Source: Agarilytica sp045430345
GTDB lineage: Bacteria > Pseudomonadota > Gammaproteobacteria > Pseudomonadales > Cellvibrionaceae
Direction of reading: 5' to 3'
Length of the DNA: 64,000 nucleotides
NCBI GenBank assembly: GCA_045430345.1
Contig: JAILXT010000001.1
Location: 1,302,001 to 1,366,000, forward strand
The notes below the pieces were generated by a model, which had not been told where the DNA came from, did not search any database, and saw only the letters and a program-made list of their open reading frames with translations. Position numbers and translations under genes: made by a program. How positions within the stretch are numbered: the stretch's first letter is position 1; each line of letters begins with the position of its first letter. This document shows positions 37,939 through 47,776 of this stretch, piece by piece.

Positions 37939-38919
37939 ATGGCCTTGAAGCTCAGTAAAGTCTTCTCAAAAGGCAAAAGCGAAGAAAAAGAGGCTAAGCT
38001 CCTCGTCACCGAACCGAAACTCTATACGCTCGCGCACTCACAAGAAGCCTACTACCGCCACCTTTACCCGAAAGACACCAGCCAACGGCTGACGGTGCCG
38101 CAAAAGCTTGTCGTGGATGTGGTAAAAAGCTCACTGCAAAAAAGAGAAGTCCGCGCCCGCGCGGTGCCCAGACTTCCCACCGTTATTCCCAAGCTACTCC
38201 AAAGCTTACGTGACCCGGACAGCTCAGCAAAACATTACGTCGACATCATCAACAAAGACCCGGTAATGAGTGCCGCCGTGTTAAAGCTCGCGAACAGCGT
38301 GTACTTCAACCCTATTGGCAAACGCATTCATGATATTGAGCGCGCTGTGGTTAAACTCGGTATCGACGGTCTTCGCTCGGTACTATCAGCAGCGGTTATG
38401 CAGCCAATTATTCAGCGAGACTCGCCCTACTTTTCCCATACCGGTCAAAAGATGTGGCATCACTCACTCAACTGCGCTGTCGCTTGCGAAATTATTGCCG
38501 GCCACCGCGATATGGAAAAATTTAAAGTCTACGTAATGGGCTTGGTCCACGATATCGGTAAAACCACGATCTTCAGTGAGCTATGCAAGCAGTTTAAAAA
38601 GAACGGCGAAGAGGTCAAACCAGGGTACAACGCCTTTGTCCCGATTATGAAAGTGATGGGGCACCCCGTCAGTTTTTGGGTCGCGAACGATTGGGACTTA
38701 CCTAAAGAAGTCTGCGCCGCACTAGCCGAACAGGCAGCAATCAAACCCGGTGCGAAGGTGAGCCCCTTTGCTCACGTACTGTACCAAGCCAATATCGTGG
38801 CGGAAGTGCATGACACCTTGCGAAGACGAAATGAAAAACTCGCCCATGAAGTACTGGAGCAATTGGGATTGCCGAGTAATATGTTTGAAACCTTAGACCA
38901 GTTGACTAAAGAGGTTTAG
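37939..38919 (+). CDS. HDOD-domain protein
   Basis: 326-aa protein with a charged N-terminus followed by an HDOD domain (about 65-270). The domain has the characteristic LPTVIPKLLQSLRDP start and the DPVMSAAVLKLANS and IERAVVKLGIDGLRSVL segments. The HD pair appears in GLVHDIGKT. HDOD proteins act in signalling and stress control without a proven enzymatic activity; no GGDEF or EAL is attached. It is monocistronic. Confidence 0.88.
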   Translation: MALKLSKVFSKGKSEEKEAKLLVTEPKLYTLAHSQEAYYRHLYPKDTSQRLTVPQKLVVDVVKSSLQKREVRARAVPRLPTVIPKLLQSLRDPDSSAKHYVDIINKDPVMSAAVLKLANSVYFNPIGKRIHDIERAVVKLGIDGLRSVLSAAVMQPIIQRDSPYFSHTGQKMWHHSLNCAVACEIIAGHRDMEKFKVYVMGLVHDIGKTTIFSELCKQFKKNGEEVKPGYNAFVPIMKVMGHPVSFWVANDWDLPKEVCAALAEQAAIKPGAKVSPFAHVLYQANIVAEVHDTLRRRNEKLAHEVLEQLGLPSNMFETLDQLTKEV

Positions 38920-38968
38920 CGCTTTTCTTTTTGCTCTCCCCCAAAAGCACCGCACCACTATTTGAGTT

Positions 38969-39116
38969 TAGCGTTGGGGTGGTGTTTCAAAAATCGTCGA
39001 TTCAGTCCCCGCCAAGGATGGCGGGTGCTAGAGCAACGCAGGAGCAGTTGCCGTAATGAATCACCGAAGCTCCATGGAGGGATTGATGTGTTTTTTGAAA
39101 CGCCACCCTAACGATA
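38969..39116. repeat. multi-stem palindromic element, copy 1
   Basis: 148-bp element bounded by 26-bp inverted arms (38969-38994 with 39091-39116, about three mismatches). Inside are a nested GATTCA/TGAATC pair (38999-39004 with 39057-39062), a perfect hairpin CCCGCC/GGCGGG (39008-39025), a GCAAC/GTTGC hairpin (39033-39051) and a palindrome at 39070-39079. The whole could fold into a cloverleaf-like RNA. It contains no gene. A related element lies at 39899-40006. Confidence 0.75.
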
Positions 39117-39135
39117 AACGGCTCGAAGGTGCAAT

Positions 39136-39861
39136 TTAGACTCTGGCTTTCGAAAGAAGCGCCTTAACATCCCACGTCTCAATATAAGAAGCGCCTTTTG
39201 CCGTCCAAAACAAAGCCTTCTCTAAATCCACGATATCGTATAAAAACCACTGCCACGGCCCAGGCCAAAGGACTGCGTCATCCGACAGCCGCGTAACATC
39301 AAAAATAAGTACCTGAGGCTGTAATTTTTTTGCTTTCTGAAGATGCGCATCGTCAAACTCCCTTAACCCCCACCCCACAGGGAAAACACGCTCGGCTGTG
39401 TACAACATGTCGATATCAAAAGAGATAACCGTGATGCGTGACATTATGCTCGCGGTAGCCGACACAATTTGCGCCAACATATCTTCTCGGGAAATATGGT
39501 CTAACGATTTTTCTTTCACCTCGACAAACACGTGCACATCGAAATCAACTAACGCCTCACACACTTCCTGCAAGGTAGAGATCGGCGTTGGGTTAAAGGC
39601 TTCTTGAAAACGCTGCGGTTCATGGCAACTCATTTGGGAAAGTTCAGAAACACTGTATTCCCAAATCTCACCATCCTTTTCCGTCACCCGATCGAGGACT
39701 TCGTCATGGAAGACAACGGGTACACCGTCTCGGCTTATTTGAACATCCAGTTCCACAAATGGCGCACCGGCTTGCGCGGCGGCCACAATGCCTTGAAGCG
39801 AATTTTCAGGATAACGTTGTGGAAAACCACGATGACCGACAACTTGAAAAGGGGTTTTCAT
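39136..39861 (-). CDS. glycerophosphodiester phosphodiesterase
   Basis: 241-aa GDPD of the cytosolic UgpQ type. It has the N-terminal VGHRGFPQRYPENSL and EL-D motif VELDVQISRDGVPVVFHDE, the metal- and substrate-binding residues of the family. It hydrolyses glycerophosphodiesters to glycerol-3-phosphate and an alcohol. GGAG supports the start. The gene is bracketed on both sides by palindromic elements, copy 1 beginning 20 bp after its stop and copy 2 about 38 bp upstream of the start. Confidence 0.92.
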   Translation of the reverse strand: MKTPFQVVGHRGFPQRYPENSLQGIVAAAQAGAPFVELDVQISRDGVPVVFHDEVLDRVTEKDGEIWEYSVSELSQMSCHEPQRFQEAFNPTPISTLQEVCEALVDFDVHVFVEVKEKSLDHISREDMLAQIVSATASIMSRITVISFDIDMLYTAERVFPVGWGLREFDDAHLQKAKKLQPQVLIFDVTRLSDDAVLWPGPWQWFLYDIVDLEKALFWTAKGASYIETWDVKALLSKARV

Positions 39862-39898
39862 ATCGGACTCCCAATAAAGAGAACTGCAATCGAAAAGG

Positions 39899-40006
39899 TT
39901 GAAGGGAGCGTAGGGTGTTTTCAGGACGTCTGAGGCATGGATGCCGAAGCAGAGCGTATAGGGACATATTTACAGCGTTCCTGAAAACACCCTACGCGCC
40001 CTTCAA
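39899..40006. repeat. multi-stem palindromic element, copy 2
   Basis: 108-bp element with roughly 30-bp inverted arms (from 39899 and 39976-40006; one mismatch, one indel). An internal GGCAT/ATGCC hairpin sits around 39934-39945. It shares architecture with copy 1 (outer long stem, ATGG-centred inner hairpin) but not identity of the arms. It lies between the gdpD start and the MBL gene. Confidence 0.75.
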
Positions 40007-40027
40007 ACGTCCACGTGAACAAAAGTC

Positions 40028-40789
40028 CTAGACATCAAACAATTCACCTTGCTTGACGACATACACACCACGCTCATTAAATACATCGACATCAGCTTTT
40101 GTATAGTAATGATAACAGCGTAGACGAGAAATTACGTCGCTACTATATTCTCGCGCAAGATCATCAATCCCTGTATGCGAAGGGTTACCCACCACACCGC
40201 AGTCGTGAAAAATTACTTCCTCAGCATTGATACGATGCTCAATCACTTCCGGAATCGGACGCGTATCACCGGTATAGAAAAATCGTCGCGGTAAATGCAA
40301 ACCAAAAGCGGTTTCAGGTGCGTGGTGCCGAACCGCCTGCACCTTAAATTGTGTACCTTCAAAAACGAACGCATCCACCACAGGAATAAGATGAAAGGCA
40401 TCCCAAAAGTTGACCCCGCCCTCAGCCAACACCGCAGGATAACTGCCTACCCGCTGATGAAGCAGCGACACAATACTCGCGGGCACATAAACCTTTGGCT
40501 GCACTCGGTTAGGCTGATGAAACCAGGATTTAATAAATAAGTTTTCTAGATCGCCAACATGATCGAGATGGCAATGCGTAATAAATAACGCGTCGGGTAA
40601 TTGTTGATAGCATTCAACGAATGCTTTGACGGTGCCAGGACCACAATCAACGAGCAAGCGCTTATCTGCAATTTCGACCACTGCCGATGCATGGCCCAAG
40701 CCTTCCTGACTCGCCCCGCCAACGCCGAGAAATCTAAGCTGAATGGGTACGTCTGACTGAGATTCTATTTTCGGCACAATATCGCTCAT
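40028..40789 (-). CDS. MBL-fold metallo-hydrolase
   Basis: 253-aa metallo-beta-lactamase-fold protein of the RNase Z-like / beta-CASP-free group. It has LFITHCHLDHVGDLENLF (HxHxDH), a YTGDTRPIPE motif and a late FHDCG, the usual di-metal ligands. The substrate is unknown. It is on the same strand as the glycosyltransferase upstream, with a 38-bp gap, but no functional link is evident. Confidence 0.8.
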   Translation of the reverse strand: MSDIVPKIESQSDVPIQLRFLGVGGASQEGLGHASAVVEIADKRLLVDCGPGTVKAFVECYQQLPDALFITHCHLDHVGDLENLFIKSWFHQPNRVQPKVYVPASIVSLLHQRVGSYPAVLAEGGVNFWDAFHLIPVVDAFVFEGTQFKVQAVRHHAPETAFGLHLPRRFFYTGDTRPIPEVIEHRINAEEVIFHDCGVVGNPSHTGIDDLAREYSSDVISRLRCYHYYTKADVDVFNERGVYVVKQGELFDV

Positions 40790-40827
40790 ATAAATAATAA
40801 AAAATGATTCGGACTTATTATCAACGC

Positions 40828-41679
40828 CTAATCGGCCCGTCGGTAATTCGTCTGCACAAAGCTTTGATAGTTCCCTTCGTAGCCCTCGGCAACGGCTATT
40901 GCAAAATCATGATTAATTTGTTGTTTCTCTTCAATCATCTCAATAACATTATGACGAAAATCAATATTCGTAAAACCTAAACCGTCTTTGCGCAAACGCG
41001 CCAAGGTATGACGATACGCCTCAACAAATAGATCTTCCGATTCCGGCGCATGACACATGCTTTGATCATGTACCCGATATTCATGCAAGGGCTCAGAAAC
41101 ATAGCCTGCACGCCCTGCGCGCTCTAGCCCACGTAAATTAAATAAGGTATCCGCACCACGGATGATATCCGTATCCCAACCCTGCGGAATATGTCGATGA
41201 TGAAATAAAAATAACAAGGGAACAAGAGAACTTTTCACATCCTCGAAGCTAAGGAAGGGTTTGGTGCCAACCTCTAGCGCCAAACTATCGTCAACACGCT
41301 CACCCACCACCTGCACATTATCTAAGGCCAAGCCAGTAGCCTGTGCCGCATGCAATAAACGCTCGATGCGCTCTGGATAATACACATCGTCGGCATCCAA
41401 AGGCGCAATCCATTCACCACGAGCACGCTGTAAACCTACATTGCGTGTCGCGTTAGGACCAGATTGAATTACATCACTTGAATAGAAAGATAAACGGGAA
41501 TCAAAAATCCCGACACGCTGAAGTAAATCCTGATAATCGACGCCATCGTCAGCGATGATCAGCATTTCCCAACGGGAGTAGCTCTGAGAGAGTACCGACC
41601 TCACCGCATCGGCGAGGCAGGTTTCAGCACCATAGGCTGGCGTAATAATCGATACGAGATCTTTTTCCATAAGGCTCAC
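40828..41679 (-). CDS. family 2 glycosyltransferase
   Basis: 283-aa GT-A-fold glycosyltransferase. It has the N-terminal VSIITPAYGAETCLADAV and VLSQSYSRWEMLIIADDG motifs and the DxD-type LDADDVYYPERI. No membrane segment is seen. It transfers an unknown sugar, probably to a surface polysaccharide or glycoconjugate. It lies between purL and the MBL gene on the same strand; a second ATG three codons in could also start it. Confidence 0.85.
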   Translation of the reverse strand: MSLMEKDLVSIITPAYGAETCLADAVRSVLSQSYSRWEMLIIADDGVDYQDLLQRVGIFDSRLSFYSSDVIQSGPNATRNVGLQRARGEWIAPLDADDVYYPERIERLLHAAQATGLALDNVQVVGERVDDSLALEVGTKPFLSFEDVKSSLVPLLFLFHHRHIPQGWDTDIIRGADTLFNLRGLERAGRAGYVSEPLHEYRVHDQSMCHAPESEDLFVEAYRHTLARLRKDGLGFTNIDFRHNVIEMIEEKQQINHDFAIAVAEGYEGNYQSFVQTNYRRAD

Positions 41680-41712
41680 GACCGGCTCGCCAACATCTAA
41701 TTTACGAAAGAG

Positions 41713-44700
41713 TTATTCGACAAACAAACGCGCATTATAAAACATACGCATCCAAGCGCTGTCTTCGCCCCAGTCAGAGGGCGACCATGAATTATTCACC
41801 GTTCGGAATATTCGCTCAGGGTGCGGCATCAATATCGTGGCACGTCCATTCAATGAACTTAAGCTCGTTATACCATTAGGGGATCCGTTCGGGTTCGCCG
41901 GGTAGTCACTCGCTACATTTAAGGTATTATCGATATAACGCATGGCAACCGTACCGCTATCTTCCGCGGCAGCAAGTGACGCCTGATCTTTAAACTCCGC
42001 ACGCCCTTCTCCATGCGCCAAGGCAATTGGCATATGAGAGCCTTCCATACCCTTAAATAAAATAGAGGGGGATTCTTCCATTTTAACAAGGCCGTAACGC
42101 GCTTCGAATTGCTCCGAACTATTTCTAACAAAATGCGGCCAATGGGCTGCGCCAGGAATTAGCGTTTTCAAGTTCGACATCATCTGACAGCCGTTACATA
42201 CCCCCAAACTAAAACTGTCGTTGCGATGGAAAAAACGTTCAAATTCTTCACGCGCTTTAGGATTAAATAAAATTGTTTTCGCCCAACCTTCACCAGCGCC
42301 CAACACGTCGCCATATGAAAAGCCGCCACACGCGACGAGACCTTTAAAATCATCCAGCGTTACACGGCCACTGAGCACATCACTCATGTGCACATCGATT
42401 GAGGAAAAACCGGCTCGATCAAACGCCGCGGCCATTTCGACATGACTATTGACACCTTGCTCACGCAAGATCGCCATTTTAGGCCGAACACCCGTCGCGA
42501 TCATCGGCGCTGCGGGGTTCTCTTTAACGTCGAACGTTAAGTTAGCGCTTAAACCTGGATTAGTTTTCGCCAGCGCATCAAACTCTTGCTGAGCGCATTC
42601 TGGATTATCGCGACGTTTTTGAATGTGATAGCTATTTAAGCTCCATAATTGATGCAAGGACGTGCGATCCGATTCATAAACCGTGTGCTCACCATTACGG
42701 AAAATAATTAAATCGTCTGACCATGCACGGCCAATATCATGCACACAACTATCTAACCCTTGCTCAGCAAATACCCCGTTTACTTTTTCAAGGTTATCCG
42801 CAGACACTTGAATCACCGCACCCAACTCTTCGTTAAACAAGCTCGCTAAATTATCACCGCCTAGTTTTTCAAGATCCACTTCAAAACCACAGTGCCCTGC
42901 AAATGCCATTTCGGTTAACGTTGTCAATAAACCACCGTCAGAGCGATCGTGATAGGCCATCACAAGCGCATCATCCAAACACGCCTGCATTGCGGTAAAG
43001 AAGCCCTTTAAGGTTTCCGCAGATTCCACGTTAGGGGCCGCGTCACCGATTGCATTATATGTTTGTGCAAAAATAGAGGCGCCCAGGCGTGCATTGCCAG
43101 CCGCCAAATCAATGAAGAGAAGATGTGCATTTGAATCCGGTAGTAATTGTGGCGTAACGGTTTTTCTAACATCCAACACAGGAGAGAACGCGGAAATCAC
43201 GACAGACATAGGCGCGGTTACCGCCTTATCTTCTTTTTCGGACTGCCACGCCGTTCGCATGGACATAGAATCTTTGCCCACAGGAATGGTAATGCCCAAC
43301 GCAGGACACAACTCCATACCAATCGCTTCTACCGTGCGGTAAAGTTTTTCATCCTCACCGGGGTGACCAGCCGCACACATCCAGTTGGCGGAAAGTTTTA
43401 TATCTTTAATATCGCCGATACGCGTCGCCGCAATATTCGTTATCGCCTCACCAATGGCCATACGTCCAGACGCTGGAGCATCAATAAGTGCGAGCGGCGT
43501 ACGCTCGCCCATACTCATCGCTTCACCCGCGTAGCTATCATAAGCCACTGTCGTTACGGCACAATCCGCCACAGGGACTTGCCATGGGCCGACCAATTGA
43601 TCGCGAGCGACCTGCCCCGTCACACTGCGATCACCAATGGAAATCAAAAACATTTTGCTCGCGACGGCAGGATGCTGAATCACTCGATCAACGGCTTCGC
43701 CTACTGCAATATTTTGGTAATCGAAATTATTAGGCGCATAAGATCGTACTTCTGCCACGCGATGCATTTTAGGCGCTTTACCAAACAGCACGCTCATAGG
43801 TAGATCAATTGGCTTATTATCGAAGTGCTTATCGTTAAGCGTTAAGTGTTGCTCGCTTGTGGCTTCGCCCACAACCGCATACGGGCAACGCTCACGCTGA
43901 CAGATCGCTTCAAACTGCGCTAACTGCTCTGGCGGAATCGCCATAACATAACGCTCTTGGGATTCGTTACACCAAATCTCTAGGGGCGACATGCCTGGCT
44001 CATCATTGGGCACATTGCGCAGCTCGAACTCCGCACCGCAGCCGCCGTCTTTTGCCAGCTCCGGAAACGCGTTTGATAAACCGCCCGCGCCCACATCATG
44101 AATAAACGCAATGGGATTCTTTTTACCTAACTGCCAACACTGATCGATCACTTCCTGACAGCGACGTTCTATTTCAGGGTTTTGCCTTTGCACTGAAGCA
44201 AAATCTAAATCTTCAGTAGAACTGCCCGATGTCATCGAAGACGCCGCACCGCCGCCCAAACCGATCAACATTGCAGGACCACCTAGCACAACAAGTTTTG
44301 AGCCTGGTGAAAATTCTTCTTGAGCAATATGCTCTTCGCGAATATTGCCGTAACCGCCCGCCAACATAATAGGTTTATGATAACCGCGACGTTCTCCATC
44401 ATAATTTTCTTCAAACGCGCGAAAATAACCGCAAATATTCGGACGGCCAAATTCATTATTAAATGCTGCCCCACCTATTGGGCCTTCCACCATAATATCC
44501 AGCGCAGAAACAATACGATCTGGCTTTCCGTAATTCATTTCCCATGGCAAGGCATACCCTGGAATTTGTAAGTTCGATACCGTAAAGCCGGTTAATCCAA
44601 CTTTGGGTTTAGAACCCTTACCAACGGCACCTTCATCTCGAATCTCACCGCCCGAGCCTGTACCGGCACCAGGATATGGTGCGATCGCGGTAGGATGATT

Positions 44701-45576
44701 ATGAGTTTCCACTTTCATTAACAAATGAATCGGCTCTTGCGTATAGGCATACTCTTTTGAATCGGGGTTCGGAAAAAAGCGTCCCGCTTCAGAACCCGCC
44801 ACTACAGATGCGTTATCAGCATAGGCGGACAAGACATTCTCACCACCCAGTTCGTTAGTATTTTTAATCATGCTAAATAAAGAACGGGGTTGATCTTCAC
44901 CGTTCAACGTCCAGCTCGCGTTAAAGATCTTGTGACGACAATGCTCTGAGTTCGCCTGCGCGAACATCATTAACTCAACGTCATTGGGGTTGCGCCCTAA
45001 GCCAGTAAATGATTCGGAAAGGTAATCAACCTCGTCATCGGCAAGCGCAAGCCCGAGTGAGTGATTCGCCCGTACGAGCGCATCACGGCCTTCACCTAAC
45101 ACATCAACGACAGATAGGGACTTAGGATCCGCTTTTTGAAACAGGACTTCGGCCTGCTCAGCCGTATCAAATACGGTTTCAACCATTCGGTCGTACACGT
45201 ATGGCGCAACAAGCGATAAGGCCGCATCCGTCTGCAGGGCATAACGCACGCCTCGCTCGATACGAATAACCTTATCTAAGCCCGCATTACGGGCTATATC
45301 CGTCGCCTTTGAAGACCACGGCGAAATCGTTCCAGGCCGTGGCGTCACGGTTAAAGTCTTCGCCCCATCCAAATCCTCAACCGACGCCGTTGGGCCATAT
45401 GTCAGCAACGCCTCTAATATCGACAACTCTTTGGAATCAAGCGATTCTGTAGTGTCGACAAAATGTACATATGAAGCATTCAAATCGCTAATTTCGATAC
45501 CGCCAGCCACTAACTGGGTCAAAAGCTTGTTACAACGGAATTCTGAAAGAGCTGGCGCGCCACGCAATATAAGCAT
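41713..45576 (-). CDS. purL: phosphoribosylformylglycinamidine synthase
   Basis: 1,287-aa large PurL, de novo purine synthesis, converting FGAR to FGAM with glutamine and ATP. It carries the N-terminal domain, the two AIRS-like synthase halves (PLTLIDAPASG… region and EAMSMGERTP) and the C-terminal glutaminase with nucleophile LGVCNGCQMMSNL and PHPERIFR. The E. coli protein is about 1,295 aa, so the length is normal. Divergent from mltF across a 540-bp gap, the usual order in many gammaproteobacteria. Confidence 0.97.
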   Translation of the reverse strand: MLILRGAPALSEFRCNKLLTQLVAGGIEISDLNASYVHFVDTTESLDSKELSILEALLTYGPTASVEDLDGAKTLTVTPRPGTISPWSSKATDIARNAGLDKVIRIERGVRYALQTDAALSLVAPYVYDRMVETVFDTAEQAEVLFQKADPKSLSVVDVLGEGRDALVRANHSLGLALADDEVDYLSESFTGLGRNPNDVELMMFAQANSEHCRHKIFNASWTLNGEDQPRSLFSMIKNTNELGGENVLSAYADNASVVAGSEAGRFFPNPDSKEYAYTQEPIHLLMKVETHNHPTAIAPYPGAGTGSGGEIRDEGAVGKGSKPKVGLTGFTVSNLQIPGYALPWEMNYGKPDRIVSALDIMVEGPIGGAAFNNEFGRPNICGYFRAFEENYDGERRGYHKPIMLAGGYGNIREEHIAQEEFSPGSKLVVLGGPAMLIGLGGGAASSMTSGSSTEDLDFASVQRQNPEIERRCQEVIDQCWQLGKKNPIAFIHDVGAGGLSNAFPELAKDGGCGAEFELRNVPNDEPGMSPLEIWCNESQERYVMAIPPEQLAQFEAICQRERCPYAVVGEATSEQHLTLNDKHFDNKPIDLPMSVLFGKAPKMHRVAEVRSYAPNNFDYQNIAVGEAVDRVIQHPAVASKMFLISIGDRSVTGQVARDQLVGPWQVPVADCAVTTVAYDSYAGEAMSMGERTPLALIDAPASGRMAIGEAITNIAATRIGDIKDIKLSANWMCAAGHPGEDEKLYRTVEAIGMELCPALGITIPVGKDSMSMRTAWQSEKEDKAVTAPMSVVISAFSPVLDVRKTVTPQLLPDSNAHLLFIDLAAGNARLGASIFAQTYNAIGDAAPNVESAETLKGFFTAMQACLDDALVMAYHDRSDGGLLTTLTEMAFAGHCGFEVDLEKLGGDNLASLFNEELGAVIQVSADNLEKVNGVFAEQGLDSCVHDIGRAWSDDLIIFRNGEHTVYESDRTSLHQLWSLNSYHIQKRRDNPECAQQEFDALAKTNPGLSANLTFDVKENPAAPMIATGVRPKMAILREQGVNSHVEMAAAFDRAGFSSIDVHMSDVLSGRVTLDDFKGLVACGGFSYGDVLGAGEGWAKTILFNPKAREEFERFFHRNDSFSLGVCNGCQMMSNLKTLIPGAAHWPHFVRNSSEQFEARYGLVKMEESPSILFKGMEGSHMPIALAHGEGRAEFKDQASLAAAEDSGTVAMRYIDNTLNVASDYPANPNGSPNGITSLSSLNGRATILMPHPERIFRTVNNSWSPSDWGEDSAWMRMFYNARLFVE

Positions 45577-46119
45577 GATGGAGGGGAACCTCGATAATTG
45601 ATAAGACTAGATAATTCGGGGGTTTAGGGCGCGCATTGTACTGGAATTTAATCTTCCGGTGAAAACTATTCTTGGCAAATTACCATGCCCACCCGCCCTT
45701 GCATTTAGGAAACTGAATAACCAAAAGCCGCAAAACCTAAAATCGGCACATAAAATGCTTGTTTAAATTTAATGCCAGTTTTTCATAAAGTTTTCAAAAA
45801 AATTGCGGTGTTTCGTTTATATCCAAAAGCATTAACACAAAGGAAAAACGTCACCACGAGTAACAAAATTAGCGCTCCCAGGTAAAATATAGCGCCAAAA
45901 TTAGATCATTTCGATATTTATGCGAAATTAGTCTATGAAAACTTTAGGCCAAGACTGACACTGAAACACCCGAAAAACCTAGACTGCGTCGCATTTTTGA
46001 CTTAAAACAGAACTAAAATGCATGGCGAGGTCTCAAAACAGGGGTGGAAGTGCATAAGCATGGCATGTAGAATTGCCTAAAATTTATTCAGACACGGACA
46101 TTTGGGAAATACGGTAACG
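45577..46119. other. purL-mltF divergent intergenic region
   Basis: About 540 bp with no supported gene, AT-rich, presumably holding both divergent promoters. No PurR-box or riboswitch was recognised with confidence. Confidence 0.45.
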
Positions 46120-47619
46120 ATGAGTAAGCGAATCGCCATACAGGCCGCTAGGACGGTAGCCAGAACAATCAAACTGAGCATTATGCTGAGCTTGATGGTG
46201 ATCGCTGCCGGTTCTCTTAACACAAGCAGAACCTCCACTGTCCTAGAGTCCATTCTTGCTTCTGGCGAAATTCACATGATTTCGCGCAATGGCCCCACCA
46301 CCTACTATGAAGGCCCGAATGGCTTCATGGGCTTTGAATACTCTCTTGCCAAAAGATTTGCAGACAACCTAGGTGTAGAGCTTGTTATCCATGATCAAGA
46401 AGATCTTGGTCTTATGTTAGACGCCGTCGCCAAAGACAAAATTCACTTTGCTGCCGCAGGCCTAACGGTGACTGACAAGCGCAAACAGAAAGTAAACTTC
46501 TCCAGCCCCTATTTATACGTTCACCAGCAGCTTATATATAAGGTTGGTCAACCGAAGCCCTCTGGGATTAAAGATATCCTCGGAAAGCGTATCGTTGTAA
46601 TTGCTAACAGCTCTCACTCAGAAAACCTACGTATGCTGCAACGCCAATACCCTAGTCTCACCTGGGAAGAGCGTAACGATGCCGAGATGCTTGATCTACT
46701 AGAGCTTGTTCATAACGGCGAAGCGGACTACACCATTGTGGATTCCAACGCTTACGAGCTAAGCGAATCGGTGTACCCTCGTGCACGCGTCGCTTTCAAC
46801 ATGAAAGACGAAGCCGAGCAACTTGCCTGGGCCTTTCCTCAATTAAAAGACGACTCACTTTATAAAGAAGCAGAAAAATTCTTCCACGATGATGCGACCA
46901 CGAACCTCATCAGCGACATCAAAGAAACGTATTACGGTCACCTGGGTGAATTGAATTACGGCGGCGCATTACTATTTTCACACCGCTTAGATGCGAGACT
47001 CCCCAAGTGGGAAGCGCGATTACGTGATGCAGCTGACACATACGACTTGGACTGGCAACTACTCGCGGCACTCAGCTACCAAGAATCTCACTGGAACCCC
47101 AAAGCGAAGTCTCCTACGGGCGTTCGCGGTTTTATGATGCTTACGCGTGCAACCGCAAAAGACATGGGCGTAAAAAATCGTTTAAGCGCAGACCAAAGTA
47201 TTTTGGGCGGCGCTAAGTACTTTAGAAGTATTTATTCTCGCATTCCTAACCGTATCGCAGAAACGGACCGCACTTGGTTGGCTCTCGCGGCCTACAACAT
47301 TGGCTTAGGGCATTTAGAAGACGCGAGAATCTTAACCGAACATCATGGTGGTAACCCAGACAAATGGTCCGATGTACGCGAGAACTTATTACTACTTTCA
47401 AAACGTAAGTACTATAAATTCACCAAGCACGGCTACGCACGCGGTTGGGAAGCGGTTGAATACGTTCAAAATATTCGTAACTTCCACACCATCATCGCGT
47501 GGAATGAAAAAGAAAAACGACAAATGCTAACGGCGAATACCATTACACAACAACAATTCGCGCAATTTAGCCCCGTAATGACAGAAGCGGTTAAGTCGAT
47601 TGCTGTATCGGCCTTATAG
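46120..47619 (+). CDS. mltF: membrane-bound lytic murein transglycosylase F
   Basis: About 499 aa from ATG 46120; the frame has an upstream TTG at 46102, but ATG gives a normal signal segment. N-terminal hydrophobic segment (about 17-33), a solute-binding-like (type 3) domain (about 45-265) and a C-terminal SLT lytic transglycosylase domain with catalytic Glu in SYQESHW (about residue 322). It cleaves peptidoglycan, forming 1,6-anhydro-muropeptides, in the outer-membrane/periplasm interface. The binding domain regulates activity in the family. Terminator at 47716. Confidence 0.95.
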   Translation: MSKRIAIQAARTVARTIKLSIMLSLMVIAAGSLNTSRTSTVLESILASGEIHMISRNGPTTYYEGPNGFMGFEYSLAKRFADNLGVELVIHDQEDLGLMLDAVAKDKIHFAAAGLTVTDKRKQKVNFSSPYLYVHQQLIYKVGQPKPSGIKDILGKRIVVIANSSHSENLRMLQRQYPSLTWEERNDAEMLDLLELVHNGEADYTIVDSNAYELSESVYPRARVAFNMKDEAEQLAWAFPQLKDDSLYKEAEKFFHDDATTNLISDIKETYYGHLGELNYGGALLFSHRLDARLPKWEARLRDAADTYDLDWQLLAALSYQESHWNPKAKSPTGVRGFMMLTRATAKDMGVKNRLSADQSILGGAKYFRSIYSRIPNRIAETDRTWLALAAYNIGLGHLEDARILTEHHGGNPDKWSDVRENLLLLSKRKYYKFTKHGYARGWEAVEYVQNIRNFHTIIAWNEKEKRQMLTANTITQQQFAQFSPVMTEAVKSIAVSAL

Positions 47620-47715
47620 TTTTTTCGTTAGTACGTTTTTTATTAAAACGCACTGACCTCCTCCAGAGTCAGTTGATGCACGGACTCCCTTAAGCACTCA
47701 CTATGCTTAATTTTC

Positions 47716-47740
47716 AAGGCTCCTTTGGAGCCTTTTTTTT
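47716..47740 (+). terminator. intrinsic terminator of mltF
   Basis: A perfect 8-bp stem (47716-47723 with 47727-47734) runs into an eight-T tract, about 100 bp past the mltF stop. Confidence 0.88.
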
Positions 47741-47776
47741 GCCCGCGCTTTATTCAGAGCAATCAGAAAACAAGTA

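Noticed and set aside
43488..43733. second plus-strand frame within purL
   Set aside because: Shadow of the same well-supported gene.
43147..43803. 218-aa plus-strand frame inside purL
   Set aside because: Antisense shadow of a well-supported purL; composition (His/Arg-rich) is typical of such shadows and there is no ribosome site.
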